Source: Lachnoclostridium sp. UBA1175 (lineage in GTDB: Bacteria > Bacillota > Clostridia > Lachnospirales > Lachnospiraceae). From it: a stretch of 64,000 nucleotides of DNA. A model generated the notes under the pieces. The model saw nothing but the letters and a program-made list of their open reading frames with translations, made no database searches and was not told the origin of the DNA. The stretch is taken from positions 185,970-249,969 of the forward strand of contig DBYX01000005.1 in the NCBI GenBank assembly GCA_002311665.1, given 5' to 3'. The translations under genes were made by a program, and so were the position numbers. This document shows positions 40,786 through 48,805 of the stretch, in pieces. The stretch's first letter is position 1, and each line of letters opens with the position of its first letter.

Positions 40786-42195
40786 ATGTCTGTATTTCGT
40801 AAAATGATACTGCTCGGCATATGCCTGGCGTGCATCCTTGCGGCGGTCGCCTGCGAGAAGGGCGGCGGAAGCGGGGATCCGACACCGACGCCGACCAACG
40901 CGGTCACGATCACCGCAGAGCCGACGCCGACGGTCGAGCCCACGGCTGAACCGACCGCGGAACCAACGGCGGAGCCCACACCGGTTCCGACCGAGGAGCC
41001 GACGCCCACGCCGGAGCCCACCGCAGAGCCCACACCGGAGCCGACTGCGGAACCGACTGCGGAACCGACGCCGGAGCCCACGCCGGAATTGACGGCAGAG
41101 CCCACGCCGGAATTGACGGCAGAACCCACGCCGGAATTGACTGCGGAGCCTACGCCCGAGCTGACTGCGGAGCCTACGCCCGAGCTTACGGCAGAGCCGA
41201 CGCCCACGGATGTTCCGACACCTACACCGACCGTGGTCGCGGAGGAGACATACCGGCTTCCGGGCCTTGTGTACATCACGAGCGCGGACGGCATTTTCCT
41301 CGAGCCGATGCTCGATTCGAAGCAGCTGGACAGCGTTCAGGTCGGCGAGTTTGTGGCGCTCGAGCTGGACACCAGCGTGTTTGACAACGACGACTGGTAC
41401 CGCGTGCGGTACCGCAACAATATGATCGGTTACCTGCGCAAGACTTCGACGACCGAGGAGATCCCGGCCTCGTGCATCGTGTTCGGCCGCGTGCTGCCGG
41501 TCGCGGATGACTGGGTTTCCCTGTGCGACGCGATCCGGGAAGATTACTGGACTTCACACACCGCGGATTCACAGGACCGCTACACGGAGCAGAAGGCCGC
41601 AAGCGACGAGAAGGCGATCGCGGAGTACCGCGCAAAATACACATTTACCGAGGGTAGGAACGATCACAAGTTCTGTGAGCTGACGTACGCGGGGATCACG
41701 TCCACGAAGCTTTTCGTCAACCCGAACATCGACGGCCCGAACTTCGTGGCGTACGGCTACGATGCGGAGGGAGAGATGGTGTACCTGCAGGAGTTCATCC
41801 TGACCGACGAGGAGGGCGCGACGCCGTACGACAGCCTGCGGATCGCCACCGACCAGTACGGGAACCGCGTCAAGGAGTATGAGTTCGTACTCAACGGTGA
41901 CAACCGCGTGCTGATCTTCGGCGAAGAGCATGCGCCCGAGGCGGTGCTGACCTACCATTACAACGAGGATATCCTGCTGAGGACGCCGTACTGCCGCCTG
42001 GATATGAACTACGACGAGCAGCAGCGGATGACCGGGATCGTGATGACGATCACGGGTGACACCTCGTACCGGTACAACACATTTTTCGAGTACGACAAGG
42101 ACGGCGAGCTCGTGCGCATGGTGGAGATCGCCGAGAGTGCCTCGGACGGCAGCTGGTCGGTGAAATCCGGGCACGAGAGGATCAAAAACAATTGA
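40786..42195 (+). CDS. Lipoprotein with long Thr-Pro repeat linker and SH3-like domain
   Basis: A 469-residue lipoprotein: signal peptide with lipobox LAAVAC, then about 120 residues of Thr/Pro/Glu repeats including five tandem EPTPELTA units, then an SH3b-like domain (about 160-225; VYITSADGIFLEP...WYRVRYRNNMIGYLR) and a C-terminal domain of about 230 residues with repeated beta hairpins (LTYAGITSTKLF, GYDAEGEMVYLQEF, FFEYDKDGELVRM), like YD/RHS-type strands. SH3b domains bind peptidoglycan or other wall ligands. GAGGAGGAG sits six bases before the ATG. It follows the reverse transcriptase by 39 bases and is probably co-transcribed with it; it ends at a clear terminator. Confidence 0.83.
   Translation: MSVFRKMILLGICLACILAAVACEKGGGSGDPTPTPTNAVTITAEPTPTVEPTAEPTAEPTAEPTPVPTEEPTPTPEPTAEPTPEPTAEPTAEPTPEPTPELTAEPTPELTAEPTPELTAEPTPELTAEPTPELTAEPTPTDVPTPTPTVVAEETYRLPGLVYITSADGIFLEPMLDSKQLDSVQVGEFVALELDTSVFDNDDWYRVRYRNNMIGYLRKTSTTEEIPASCIVFGRVLPVADDWVSLCDAIREDYWTSHTADSQDRYTEQKAASDEKAIAEYRAKYTFTEGRNDHKFCELTYAGITSTKLFVNPNIDGPNFVAYGYDAEGEMVYLQEFILTDEEGATPYDSLRIATDQYGNRVKEYEFVLNGDNRVLIFGEEHAPEAVLTYHYNEDILLRTPYCRLDMNYDEQQRMTGIVMTITGDTSYRYNTFFEYDKDGELVRMVEIAESASDGSWSVKSGHERIKNN
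41076..41195 (+). repeat. 24-base tandem repeats inside the lipoprotein gene
   Basis: Five copies of a 24-base unit encoding EPTPELTA, varying mostly at third codon positions (gcc/gag and aca/acg type changes). They sit within a longer Thr-Pro-Glu low-complexity run (about 40880-41240) and are a likely site of length variation. Confidence 0.75.
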
Positions 42196-42229
42196 CGGCG
42201 GATGATGCGGTCACAAGCGAAAGAACAGT

Positions 42230-42259
42230 GGGAACGCCTGTTTCGGGCGTTCCCTTTTT
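42230..42259 (+). terminator. Intrinsic terminator after the RT-lipoprotein unit
   Basis: Perfect 9-base-pair stem GGGAACGCC (42230-42238) with GGCGTTCCC (42246-42254), then T5. Confidence 0.9.
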
Positions 42260-42293
42260 CATTTTCCGGAGCGCGAAAAATCAAAGTGTATTT

Positions 42294-42346
42294 TTGTATA
42301 CAATTTTTTATTTTGTATTTACAAAACCGTCGAGCGGTGGTATTCT
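42294..42346 (+). promoter_or_regulatory. ddh promoter with two palindromic operator candidates
   Basis: -35 TTTACA (42318-42323), 17-base spacer, -10 TATTCT (42341-42346). Two related inverted repeats lie over and upstream of the -35: TTGTATACAA (42294-42303) and TTTTGT-attt-ACAAAA (42311-42326). They share TTGTA...ACAA and look like sites for one dimeric regulator. Confidence 0.55.
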
Positions 42347-42458
42347 ATGTCCTGTGAGTCGTCGGGGCAGCGTTTCGCTGTCGTGTGAGATCGCCGCGGT
42401 TGTTTGGTCCGCGCCGGCGTAGAAAGACCGCGCGATGGCGCGGAAACGGAGGATTGAT

Positions 42459-43442
42459 ATGATAAGGATTGGTATTATCGGCTACGGTAACCTCGGTCGC
42501 GGCGTCGAGTGCGCGATCAAGCAGAATGCGGATACCGAGCTTGCAGCGGTGTTCACGAGACGTGATCCGCAGACCGTGAAGGTGATGACGCCCGGCGTTC
42601 CGGTTGTGTCCGTGGCGGATGTGGCGGATTGGAAGGACAAGATCGATGTGATGATCATCTGCGGCGGCAGCGCGACGGATCTTCCGAAGCAGACGCCGGA
42701 GTATGCGAAGCTTTTCAACGTGGTTGACAGCTTCGACACGCACGCACGCATTCCGGAGCATTTTGCGAATGTCGATGCGGCGGCGAAGGCTGCAGGCAAG
42801 GTGGCGCTCATCTCGTGCGGCTGGGATCCGGGTATGTTCTCCCTGAACCGCCTGTACGCGAACTGCATCCTGCCGGACGGCAAGGATTACACGTTCTGGG
42901 GCAAGGGCGTGAGCCAGGGCCATTCCGACGCGATCCGTCGGGTTCCGGGCGTGAAGAACGGCAAACAGTACACCGTGCCGGTTGAGGCGGCTCTCGAGGC
43001 CGTGCGCGCCGGCAAGGATCCGGAGCTGACGACGCGCGAGAAGCACACGAGAGAGTGCTTCGTGGTGCTCGAGGAGGGCGCTGACGCGGCGGCTGTGGAG
43101 CAGGCGATCAAGACGATGCCGAACTATTTCGCAGACTATGACACGACGGTTCACTTCATCTCCGAGGAGGAGCTTGCGCGCGATCACGCGGGTATCCCTC
43201 ACGGCGGTTTCGTGATCCGCACCGGCAAGACCGGCTGGAACGGCGAGAACCGCCACGTCATCGAGTACAGCCTGAAGCTCGACTCGAACCCGGAGTTCAC
43301 GTCGTCCGTCATCGTGGCGTACGCACGCGCGATCGCGAGACTCTCGAGCGAGGGCGTGAGCGGCTGCAAGACCGTGTTCGACATTGCACCGGCGTACCTG
43401 AGCCCGCTGAGCGGCGACGAGATCCGTGCGCACCTGCTGTAA
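42459..43442 (+). CDS. ddh: meso-Diaminopimelate D-dehydrogenase
   Basis: A 327-residue NADP-dependent enzyme that converts tetrahydrodipicolinate to meso-diaminopimelate in one step, feeding lysine and peptidoglycan synthesis. The Rossmann motif IGIIGYGNLGRGVE opens the protein; VFTRRDP contacts the cofactor, and the Ddh-specific segments CGWDPGMFS, FWGKGVSQGHSDAIRR and HGGFVIRTG are present. The length matches the family. GGAGG at 42448-42452 gives a six-base spacer; upstream frame codons lack a site. It is monocistronic, with its own regulated-looking promoter and terminator. Confidence 0.95.
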   Translation: MIRIGIIGYGNLGRGVECAIKQNADTELAAVFTRRDPQTVKVMTPGVPVVSVADVADWKDKIDVMIICGGSATDLPKQTPEYAKLFNVVDSFDTHARIPEHFANVDAAAKAAGKVALISCGWDPGMFSLNRLYANCILPDGKDYTFWGKGVSQGHSDAIRRVPGVKNGKQYTVPVEAALEAVRAGKDPELTTREKHTRECFVVLEEGADAAAVEQAIKTMPNYFADYDTTVHFISEEELARDHAGIPHGGFVIRTGKTGWNGENRHVIEYSLKLDSNPEFTSSVIVAYARAIARLSSEGVSGCKTVFDIAPAYLSPLSGDEIRAHLL

Positions 43443-43449
43443 TATGGCA

Positions 43450-43478
43450 TTGCAATTAACCGGGAACGGTTGTATTAT
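43450..43478 (+). promoter_or_regulatory. Promoter-like element just before the ddh terminator hairpin
   Basis: TTGCAA (43450-43455), 17-base spacer, TATTAT (43473-43478). A transcript from here would begin with the terminator hairpin 43493-43522, then run into the S66 peptidase gene. Confidence 0.45.
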
Positions 43479-43492
43479 GGAGAATACAGAGA

Positions 43493-43522
43493 GGCACGCC
43501 GTGTCAGCGGCGTGCCTTTTTT
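43493..43522 (+). terminator. Intrinsic terminator after ddh
   Basis: Perfect 9-base-pair stem GGCACGCCG (43493-43501) with CGGCGTGCC (43508-43516), six-base loop, T6. Confidence 0.92.
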
Positions 43523-43543
43523 CTTAGAAAAAGGAGACGGAAA

Positions 43544-44587
43544 ATGAGTCTGTTTTTACCGGATGGAGGAACCATCGGCTTCGTCGCACCGTCGTTCGGG
43601 TGTGCGACCGAGCCTTACAAAACAACGTTTGACAACGCGCTTCGGCAATTCCGGGAGCGCGGATTTACATTGGTGCTCGGGCCGAACTGTTACCGGGCCG
43701 ACGGCATCGGGATCTCGGCGCCGCCCGCAGAGTGCGCGGCCGAGCTTACGGAGATGTTCGGAAGAGAGGACATCGACGTTTTGATGGCATGCGGCGGCGG
43801 GGAGATGATGTGCGAGACGATCGGCTGTGTCGACTGGGACAAGATCCGTGCGGCGAAGCCGAAGCTGCTGATGGGCTACTCGGACATCACGAATTTCATT
43901 TTTCCTTATGTCACGGCATGCGGCGGCTATGGGATCTACGGACCGAGTGCGGCCGCGTTCGGCATGGAGCCGTGGCACGCGTCGATCGGACACGCGCTTG
44001 ACCTTCTGCAGGGCAGGATCGACACGGTTTCGAGCTACGATTCGTGGCAGGGGATCGAGGACGGACTCAAGGATGAGGAGCATCCGCTCGCGCCGTACAA
44101 CTGCCTGCAGACCGCCGGAATGCGCAAGTATATTAAGGGGACTACAGGTGTAGAACAAACCGCCGGAACCCTCAGCTTTGAGGGGCGTCTGGTGGGTGGT
44201 TGCCTCGACTGTCTTCAGGTTCTGTGCGGTACGCCGTATGCGGACCCGGTGGGATACGCGGAGGCGCATAAGGACGAGGGGATCGTGTGGGTTCTGGAGA
44301 GCTGCGACCTCAATGTCTTCTCCATCCGAAGGGCGCTGTGGCAGCTTCGCGAGGCCGGGTGGTTTGCGAATGTGAAGGGCTTCCTGATCGGGCGTCCGCT
44401 ATGCTACGGGCAGGAGATGATGGGGCTTGACCAGTACCGCGCGGTCATCGACATACTCGGCGATCTCGGCGCACCGATCGTGATGGACGCGGACATCGGC
44501 CACCTTCCGCCGCAGATGCCTCTTCTTATGGGCAGCCTTGCGAGCGTGACGGCGGATGAGAAGCTTACGATCACGATGAAAATGTGA
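43544..44587 (+). CDS. S66-family LD-carboxypeptidase / MccF-like peptidase
   Basis: A 347-residue serine peptidase of family S66. The Ser-Glu-His triad is recognisable: Ser113 in LMGYSDITNF, Glu252 in VWVLESCD and His320 in DIGHLPPQMPLL. The N terminus (GTIGFVAPSFG) is also typical. Members either cleave LD-bonds of peptidoglycan tetrapeptides during wall recycling or inactivate microcin-C-like nucleotide antibiotics (MccF). No signal peptide, so it works in the cytoplasm. AAGGAG precedes the ATG. The radical SAM gene follows after 22 bases. Confidence 0.9.
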   Translation: MSLFLPDGGTIGFVAPSFGCATEPYKTTFDNALRQFRERGFTLVLGPNCYRADGIGISAPPAECAAELTEMFGREDIDVLMACGGGEMMCETIGCVDWDKIRAAKPKLLMGYSDITNFIFPYVTACGGYGIYGPSAAAFGMEPWHASIGHALDLLQGRIDTVSSYDSWQGIEDGLKDEEHPLAPYNCLQTAGMRKYIKGTTGVEQTAGTLSFEGRLVGGCLDCLQVLCGTPYADPVGYAEAHKDEGIVWVLESCDLNVFSIRRALWQLREAGWFANVKGFLIGRPLCYGQEMMGLDQYRAVIDILGDLGAPIVMDADIGHLPPQMPLLMGSLASVTADEKLTITMKM

Positions 44588-44609
44588 CGGTAACGGACGG
44601 GAGAGTGCG

Positions 44610-45512
44610 ATGAGCGAGCTCACGATGAGACAATGTAACCTGTGCCCGCGGGGCTGCGGCATCGACCGCGAAACGCGGCACGGCGTGTGCGGCTGCGGCG
44701 CGGTGATGCGCGTGGCGCGCGCGGCGCTCCATATGTGGGAGGAGCCGTGTCTGAGCGGGGAGAGAGGCTCGGGGGCCGTTTTCTTCGCGGGGTGTCCGCT
44801 GCACTGCATTTTCTGCCAGAACGCCGCCATAAGCGGCGGTGACACCGGCAGGGCGTACACGCCCGAAGAGCTTGCAGGGGAGATGATGAGACTGCAGAGC
44901 GAGGGCGCCGCGAACATCAATCTCGTGACGGCGGGCCAGTGGGCGACCGGAGTGCACGAGACGATCGCGATCGCGCGGGAGCGAGGCCTCACGCTGCCCG
45001 TCGTGTGGAACTCGAGCGGCTACGAGAGCGAGGAGACACTCGCCCTGCTGAGGGACGACATCGATATCTACCTCCCGGATCTGAAGTATGTGAGTGATGA
45101 GCTTGCGCAGCATTTTTCGCATGCGAAGGATTATCCGGAGGTAGCGAAACGGGCAATCGCGCGGATGGTCGAGGCGGCCGGTGAGCCGGCGTTTGACGGG
45201 GACGGCTATATGACGCGCGGCGTGATCGTGCGCGTGTTGGTGCTCCCGGGGCACCGCGATGAGGCGTGCGAGGTGATCCGGTACCTGCACGGGACATACG
45301 GCGACCGCATATACATCAGTATCCTGAACCAGTACACGCCTCCGGCGGAGAAGCTTCCCTACCCGGAGCTGAACCGCAGGCTGACGCGCTACGAGTACGA
45401 CAGGGTTGTGGAGATGGCCCGCGAGCTTCCCGTGAACAACGGTTTCATCCAGGTCGGGGCCACCGCGTCGGAGAGTTTTATCCCGGAGTTTGACACGGGA
45501 GAGGGACGTTAA
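44610..45512 (+). CDS. Radical SAM protein (COG1313 / PflX-like)
   Basis: A 300-residue radical SAM enzyme. The [4Fe-4S]-SAM motif is Cys62-x3-Cys66-x2-Cys69 in GCPLHCIFCQN. A cysteine-rich N terminus (CNLCPRGCG...GVCGCG) likely binds another metal site. WNSSGYES and LPDLKY are family segments. It is related to pyruvate formate-lyase activating enzymes but belongs to the uncharacterised PflX-type group, whose substrates are unknown; no glycyl-radical enzyme is nearby. It is probably co-transcribed with the S66 peptidase. Confidence 0.88.
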   Translation: MSELTMRQCNLCPRGCGIDRETRHGVCGCGAVMRVARAALHMWEEPCLSGERGSGAVFFAGCPLHCIFCQNAAISGGDTGRAYTPEELAGEMMRLQSEGAANINLVTAGQWATGVHETIAIARERGLTLPVVWNSSGYESEETLALLRDDIDIYLPDLKYVSDELAQHFSHAKDYPEVAKRAIARMVEAAGEPAFDGDGYMTRGVIVRVLVLPGHRDEACEVIRYLHGTYGDRIYISILNQYTPPAEKLPYPELNRRLTRYEYDRVVEMARELPVNNGFIQVGATASESFIPEFDTGEGR

Positions 45513-45599
45513 GAGCGGCAAGCCGCGGGCGTCACGGGAAATTAACGGGATGCACACGCATTTTTCGTTTTTTTGAGCCTGTTTTGACTCTCGAGTGCA

Positions 45600-45628
45600 T
45601 TGCATTTTGTTTTATATCGTGATAAACT
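45600..45628 (+). promoter_or_regulatory. Candidate promoter of the foldase-like gene
   Basis: TTGCAT (45600-45605), 17-base spacer, TAAACT (45623-45628). Confidence 0.5.
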
Positions 45629-45688
45629 ATGAAAGCCTGTATACAGGTGAAGAATATGAAACCCGCGAGGTGCGGGCGGAGGTTTACT

Positions 45689-46858
45689 ATGAGCATTGAG
45701 AACAGACTTGCGGCGAAGAAGCGCAGCGCAAAGGCGAGACGTAACGCGAAATTGAAAACGGCGGCGGAGCTCGGTGTGATCATTCTGATCCCCGTAGCGA
45801 TCCTTGTCGTTATTCTTTTGATTTGGTACAGCTCCATTCCGCTGTACAGCCGCGGGATTGACAGTAAGGGTAACATTAAGAGATATAACCTGAGCAAGAA
45901 CGTACAACTCGCCGATCTGGATGCGATCGCGACGAACGTTTCGTATGACAAATACAAGCCGACGGATACCGCGATCGAGGACGCTATCGTTGAGGCGCTG
46001 GAGTCGAAGGTGACCGCGGAGAAGAAAGCCACAGGCGAGGATGACTTGGAGGAGCCGTTGATCGTGACATCCACCTCGAGCAGAGCGGATGGCGACGACA
46101 CGACGACTGCGGGCGATGATGCGAAGGCTGCCGACGATGCGAAGGCTGCCGATGACACCACGACCACGGGCGACGATGCGAAGACCGAAGACGGCGAGAC
46201 CGATGCCGAGAAGAAGACCGATGCCGAGAAGAAGAAAGAAGAGTATCTTGCAATGCTCACGGATGAGAACGTGGAGAAGTATTTCAAGGAAGTCCTCGGC
46301 GAGAAGTACGAGCATACCGTGGCAGGCTACCGCTCGTATATCTCCGACAAGCTTCAGCTGGACAGCTTTAACAAAAACGCGACGAAGGACATCCTCGAGT
46401 ATCTGGAGAAGAACTCCGTGGTTAAGGAGATGCCTTCCAAGCGTTTTATGGAGAACTGGCTGAAGATCACGGAAAATGATTCCGTGAGAGAGTACGAGAA
46501 CGCAAAGAACTTCTACCAGAGCTACGGCATTGATTTCAGCGGCTCGATCTACGACTACTTCGACACGAGAGAGGACGAGGAGAGAGCGAACGGCGTATCC
46601 TCCGAGGAATTCTACAAGCAGTACATCGAAAAAGAGTCGAAGGAGCGTGTGACGGATTTCGTCCTCCTGCTCGCAGCGTTTGATAAGCTCGGTCTTAAAT
46701 ACGACCAGAGTGAGGTTGATGCATATATCAGCGAGCACTATTCGTCCAAGGAAGAGGCGACCAAGGAGTACGGCAGTTCGTATCTCGCACTCTACTGGAG
46801 AGTGGACACGGCACTGAATACGCTCAAGGAGCGCATCCACACGACGGCGGCCAACTGA
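45689..46858 (+). CDS. Membrane-anchored trigger-factor/SurA-like protein
   Basis: A 389-residue protein: basic N terminus, one transmembrane helix (about 27-47, VIILIPVAILVVILLIWY), then an extracytoplasmic part. A low-complexity Asp/Thr/Ala/Lys stretch (GDDAKAADDAKAADDTTTTGDDAK) is followed by a long helical domain (about 190-389) resembling the C-terminal chaperone arms of trigger factor or SurA. No peptidyl-prolyl isomerase domain is visible. GGAGG at 45678-45682 sets the start. A shorter protein of the same general design is encoded at 54756. A role in folding exported proteins is plausible but inferred. Confidence 0.68.
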   Translation: MSIENRLAAKKRSAKARRNAKLKTAAELGVIILIPVAILVVILLIWYSSIPLYSRGIDSKGNIKRYNLSKNVQLADLDAIATNVSYDKYKPTDTAIEDAIVEALESKVTAEKKATGEDDLEEPLIVTSTSSRADGDDTTTAGDDAKAADDAKAADDTTTTGDDAKTEDGETDAEKKTDAEKKKEEYLAMLTDENVEKYFKEVLGEKYEHTVAGYRSYISDKLQLDSFNKNATKDILEYLEKNSVVKEMPSKRFMENWLKITENDSVREYENAKNFYQSYGIDFSGSIYDYFDTREDEERANGVSSEEFYKQYIEKESKERVTDFVLLLAAFDKLGLKYDQSEVDAYISEHYSSKEEATKEYGSSYLALYWRVDTALNTLKERIHTTAAN

Positions 46859-46907
46859 TCGAACGGCGCGTCGGCGCAGGCCGCAGGATTTATTTGCAGA
46901 CATAAGA

Positions 46908-46935
46908 AAGAGAGGTCATCGGACCTCTCTTTTTT
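46908..46935 (+). terminator. Intrinsic terminator between convergent genes
   Basis: A 10-base-pair stem (46908-46917 with 46922-46931) with a four-base loop and a T6 run on the + strand. It separates the foldase-like gene from the convergent anti-sigma gene; the minus-strand T-run is weaker. Confidence 0.85.
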
Positions 46936-47001
46936 GTGTTCTTTTCGATTGTCGGATCAGCTGCAAGGCCATGCTGCTAGGCCCCGGAAGGGACTGCCGG
47001 T

Positions 47002-48024
47002 TCAGTCGAACAATCCGCTTATGGAGATGGAGAGCAGAAGGTAATCGCCGTCCTCCAGAGAAACCTTTCCCCGGTAGCTGAATATGCATCGTGTATAGGT
47101 GCCGCCGGCTCCGATATCCCCTTCCAGCAGCAGATTGGTTTTTCTTCCGTTGATCTTGATGTGGTACACAGGTCCGAGATCCGTGTCAACCTTCTCACCG
47201 ATGGTGAAGTTGCTCAGCGAATAGTTTTTACCTTCGGGGTTGACGTCCAGGAGGAATTCCGAGAAGCGGATCCGGCTGTCGTTCGTCTGGAATATCAGCG
47301 ACTCCAGCGGGATCGCGGAGATGCCCCGGTCGGATATCACCTTATAGCTATAGTAATACTCGACGGGATCCGTTCCGGTCTCGTTTTTATCCGGACCATT
47401 CGGAATTTCGTCCGAAACGATTGCTTCGTTCTTCGGTTCATCGGGATTATCCGCGTTCTTATCGTGCGGGTCATCCTGCAGATTTTTATCGTTGCTTATG
47501 AATTTATCTCCGCCGAGATACGTGGAAGAAGGATCGGGAGTGTCGAGGTTGGCGTCCGCGGTGCCGGTCAGCGTGGGAGCGATCGTTTCCGTAGACAGAG
47601 GATATCCCCCGGAATCCCCCTTCTTCTTGCTCAGGAACAGACTCGAGGTCATCGCGAGAAGCACGCCGACGATGAGTACGGCAGCGGCGACGCCGGAGAG
47701 GGACACGATGATCTGTCTCCGGTTGTCCGCGAGGTACGCGAGAACGCGGTTGCGTTTCTTCTGCGTCTTCGGAGCTGCTTCCCGGTTGGGCTCCTGCGTC
47801 TTCGGAGCTGCTTCCCGGTTGATCTTCGCCAGGATGCGGGGCATCAGATCCGGCGCCTGTTGCCTGGCGTATTCGGCAAATGCCCTTTCCCATTCGGGAG
47901 TCTGCGGTATGTCACCGATGTCCGCGGGATCGATCTCGCGATCCGGGGAGATATCGTCGGGATCCGGGCATATCAATTGTTCGTCCGGAACAACAGTCCC
48001 GAAGCGGTCATCGTTATCGGTCAT
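47002..48024 (-). CDS. Probable membrane anti-sigma factor
   Basis: A 340-residue single-pass protein encoded right after, and overlapping by 11 bases, an ECF sigma gene. The N-terminal 100 residues are cytoplasmic (EWERAFAEYARQQAPDLMPRILAKIN helix, no zinc HxxxCxxC motif). One transmembrane helix lies near 106-130. The outer part has a Thr/Pro/Asp-rich linker and a beta-rich sensor domain (about 215-340) that I do not recognise. A 28-base perfect direct repeat (47761-47788 and 47794-47821) duplicates the residues NREAAPKTQ just before the membrane helix. The function follows from position and layout, not from a recognised anti-sigma domain. Confidence 0.7.
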   Translation of the reverse strand: MTDNDDRFGTVVPDEQLICPDPDDISPDREIDPADIGDIPQTPEWERAFAEYARQQAPDLMPRILAKINREAAPKTQEPNREAAPKTQKKRNRVLAYLADNRRQIIVSLSGVAAAVLIVGVLLAMTSSLFLSKKKGDSGGYPLSTETIAPTLTGTADANLDTPDPSSTYLGGDKFISNDKNLQDDPHDKNADNPDEPKNEAIVSDEIPNGPDKNETGTDPVEYYYSYKVISDRGISAIPLESLIFQTNDSRIRFSEFLLDVNPEGKNYSLSNFTIGEKVDTDLGPVYHIKINGRKTNLLLEGDIGAGGTYTRCIFSYRGKVSLEDGDYLLLSISISGLFD

Positions 48025-48544
48025 ATCCGCACCTCCTTATCTTATTGACGGCCTCGCGGTAAATCCACGCGACCGTGCCCTGCGGTTTACCCACAGCCTC
48101 CGCGATCTCGCGGAAGGTGAGACCCATCAGGTGTTTCATGGAAACGATCTCGCGCTCGCCCGGTGTCATCAGGGCAAGCACCTGTTCCACGGCAATCTCG
48201 TTGATGATGTCGTCGGCGTTCGACGGAACCGCGCCGATATCGGTCTCCTCTGCAGTGTCGATGGAGATCAGACGGCTGTTGGCGCGGAAATGGTCGATCG
48301 CGCGGTTGCGGGCCATCGTCGCGAGGTACCCCTTGTGCCCGTTGCCGGGACGGTAGGCGGGAGGGGATTCCCAGAGCTTCAGAAACAGATCGGCCGTGAT
48401 GTCCTCTGCGTCCTCTCGCTGCGGGATCACGGAACTCACAACCTGAAAAAGATACGCGGAATACTCGGTGTATATGCGCATCAGGCCATCTTGCTCGCGT
48501 CGCCGGATCGCCTCCAGGCAATCGGCAAACTCCCGGTCTGTCAT
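48014..48544 (-). CDS. ECF (sigma-70 family) RNA polymerase sigma factor
   Basis: A 176-residue sigma factor. Region 2 includes YSAYLFQVVSSVIPQREDAEDITADLFLKLW and the -10-binding helix YLATMARNRAIDHFRAN; region 4 is LMTPGEREIVSMKHLMGLTFREIAEAVGKPQGTVAWIYREAVNKIRR. The minus-strand ATG at 48544 has AAGGAGA four bases upstream of the spacer; a longer frame upstream lacks a site. The anti-sigma gene overlaps its end, so the two are co-translated. Upstream, in the divergent 261-base gap, CGGTTC 48652-48657 pairs with GAACCG 48662-48667, but no certain ECF promoter can be named. Confidence 0.93.
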   Translation of the reverse strand: MTDREFADCLEAIRRREQDGLMRIYTEYSAYLFQVVSSVIPQREDAEDITADLFLKLWESPPAYRPGNGHKGYLATMARNRAIDHFRANSRLISIDTAEETDIGAVPSNADDIINEIAVEQVLALMTPGEREIVSMKHLMGLTFREIAEAVGKPQGTVAWIYREAVNKIRRCGYDR

Positions 48545-48805
48545 GGAATCTCCTTCCCCGAAACCGTGCTCTTCCCGGGCGAAGTACATACCGGATGAAG
48601 CCCTTGTTGACCTAGATACGGAACGGTTTCGTATTTTTATGGACATTTTTTCGGTTCTTTCGAACCGGGTCCGAACTGTCGATAAGTATACAGCATTTAA
48701 CAATAAGTGTATTCCTAATGACATTGAAAATCAAGCGAAATCCCTTTACCTTGGAGGAGTAGTTCGGTAAAGCGGGCGTCGCGACGCCTGCGGAAAGGCG
48801 GAAAT

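Noticed and set aside
39475..40800. Reverse transcriptase as part of a group II intron.
   Set aside because: No domain V/VI-like hairpin or intron boundary follows the gene, and there is no maturase-X or HNH domain.
45513..45585. Terminator after the radical SAM gene (ATGC-acac-GCAT followed by T-runs).
   Set aside because: Only a 4-5 base-pair stem; too weak to list.
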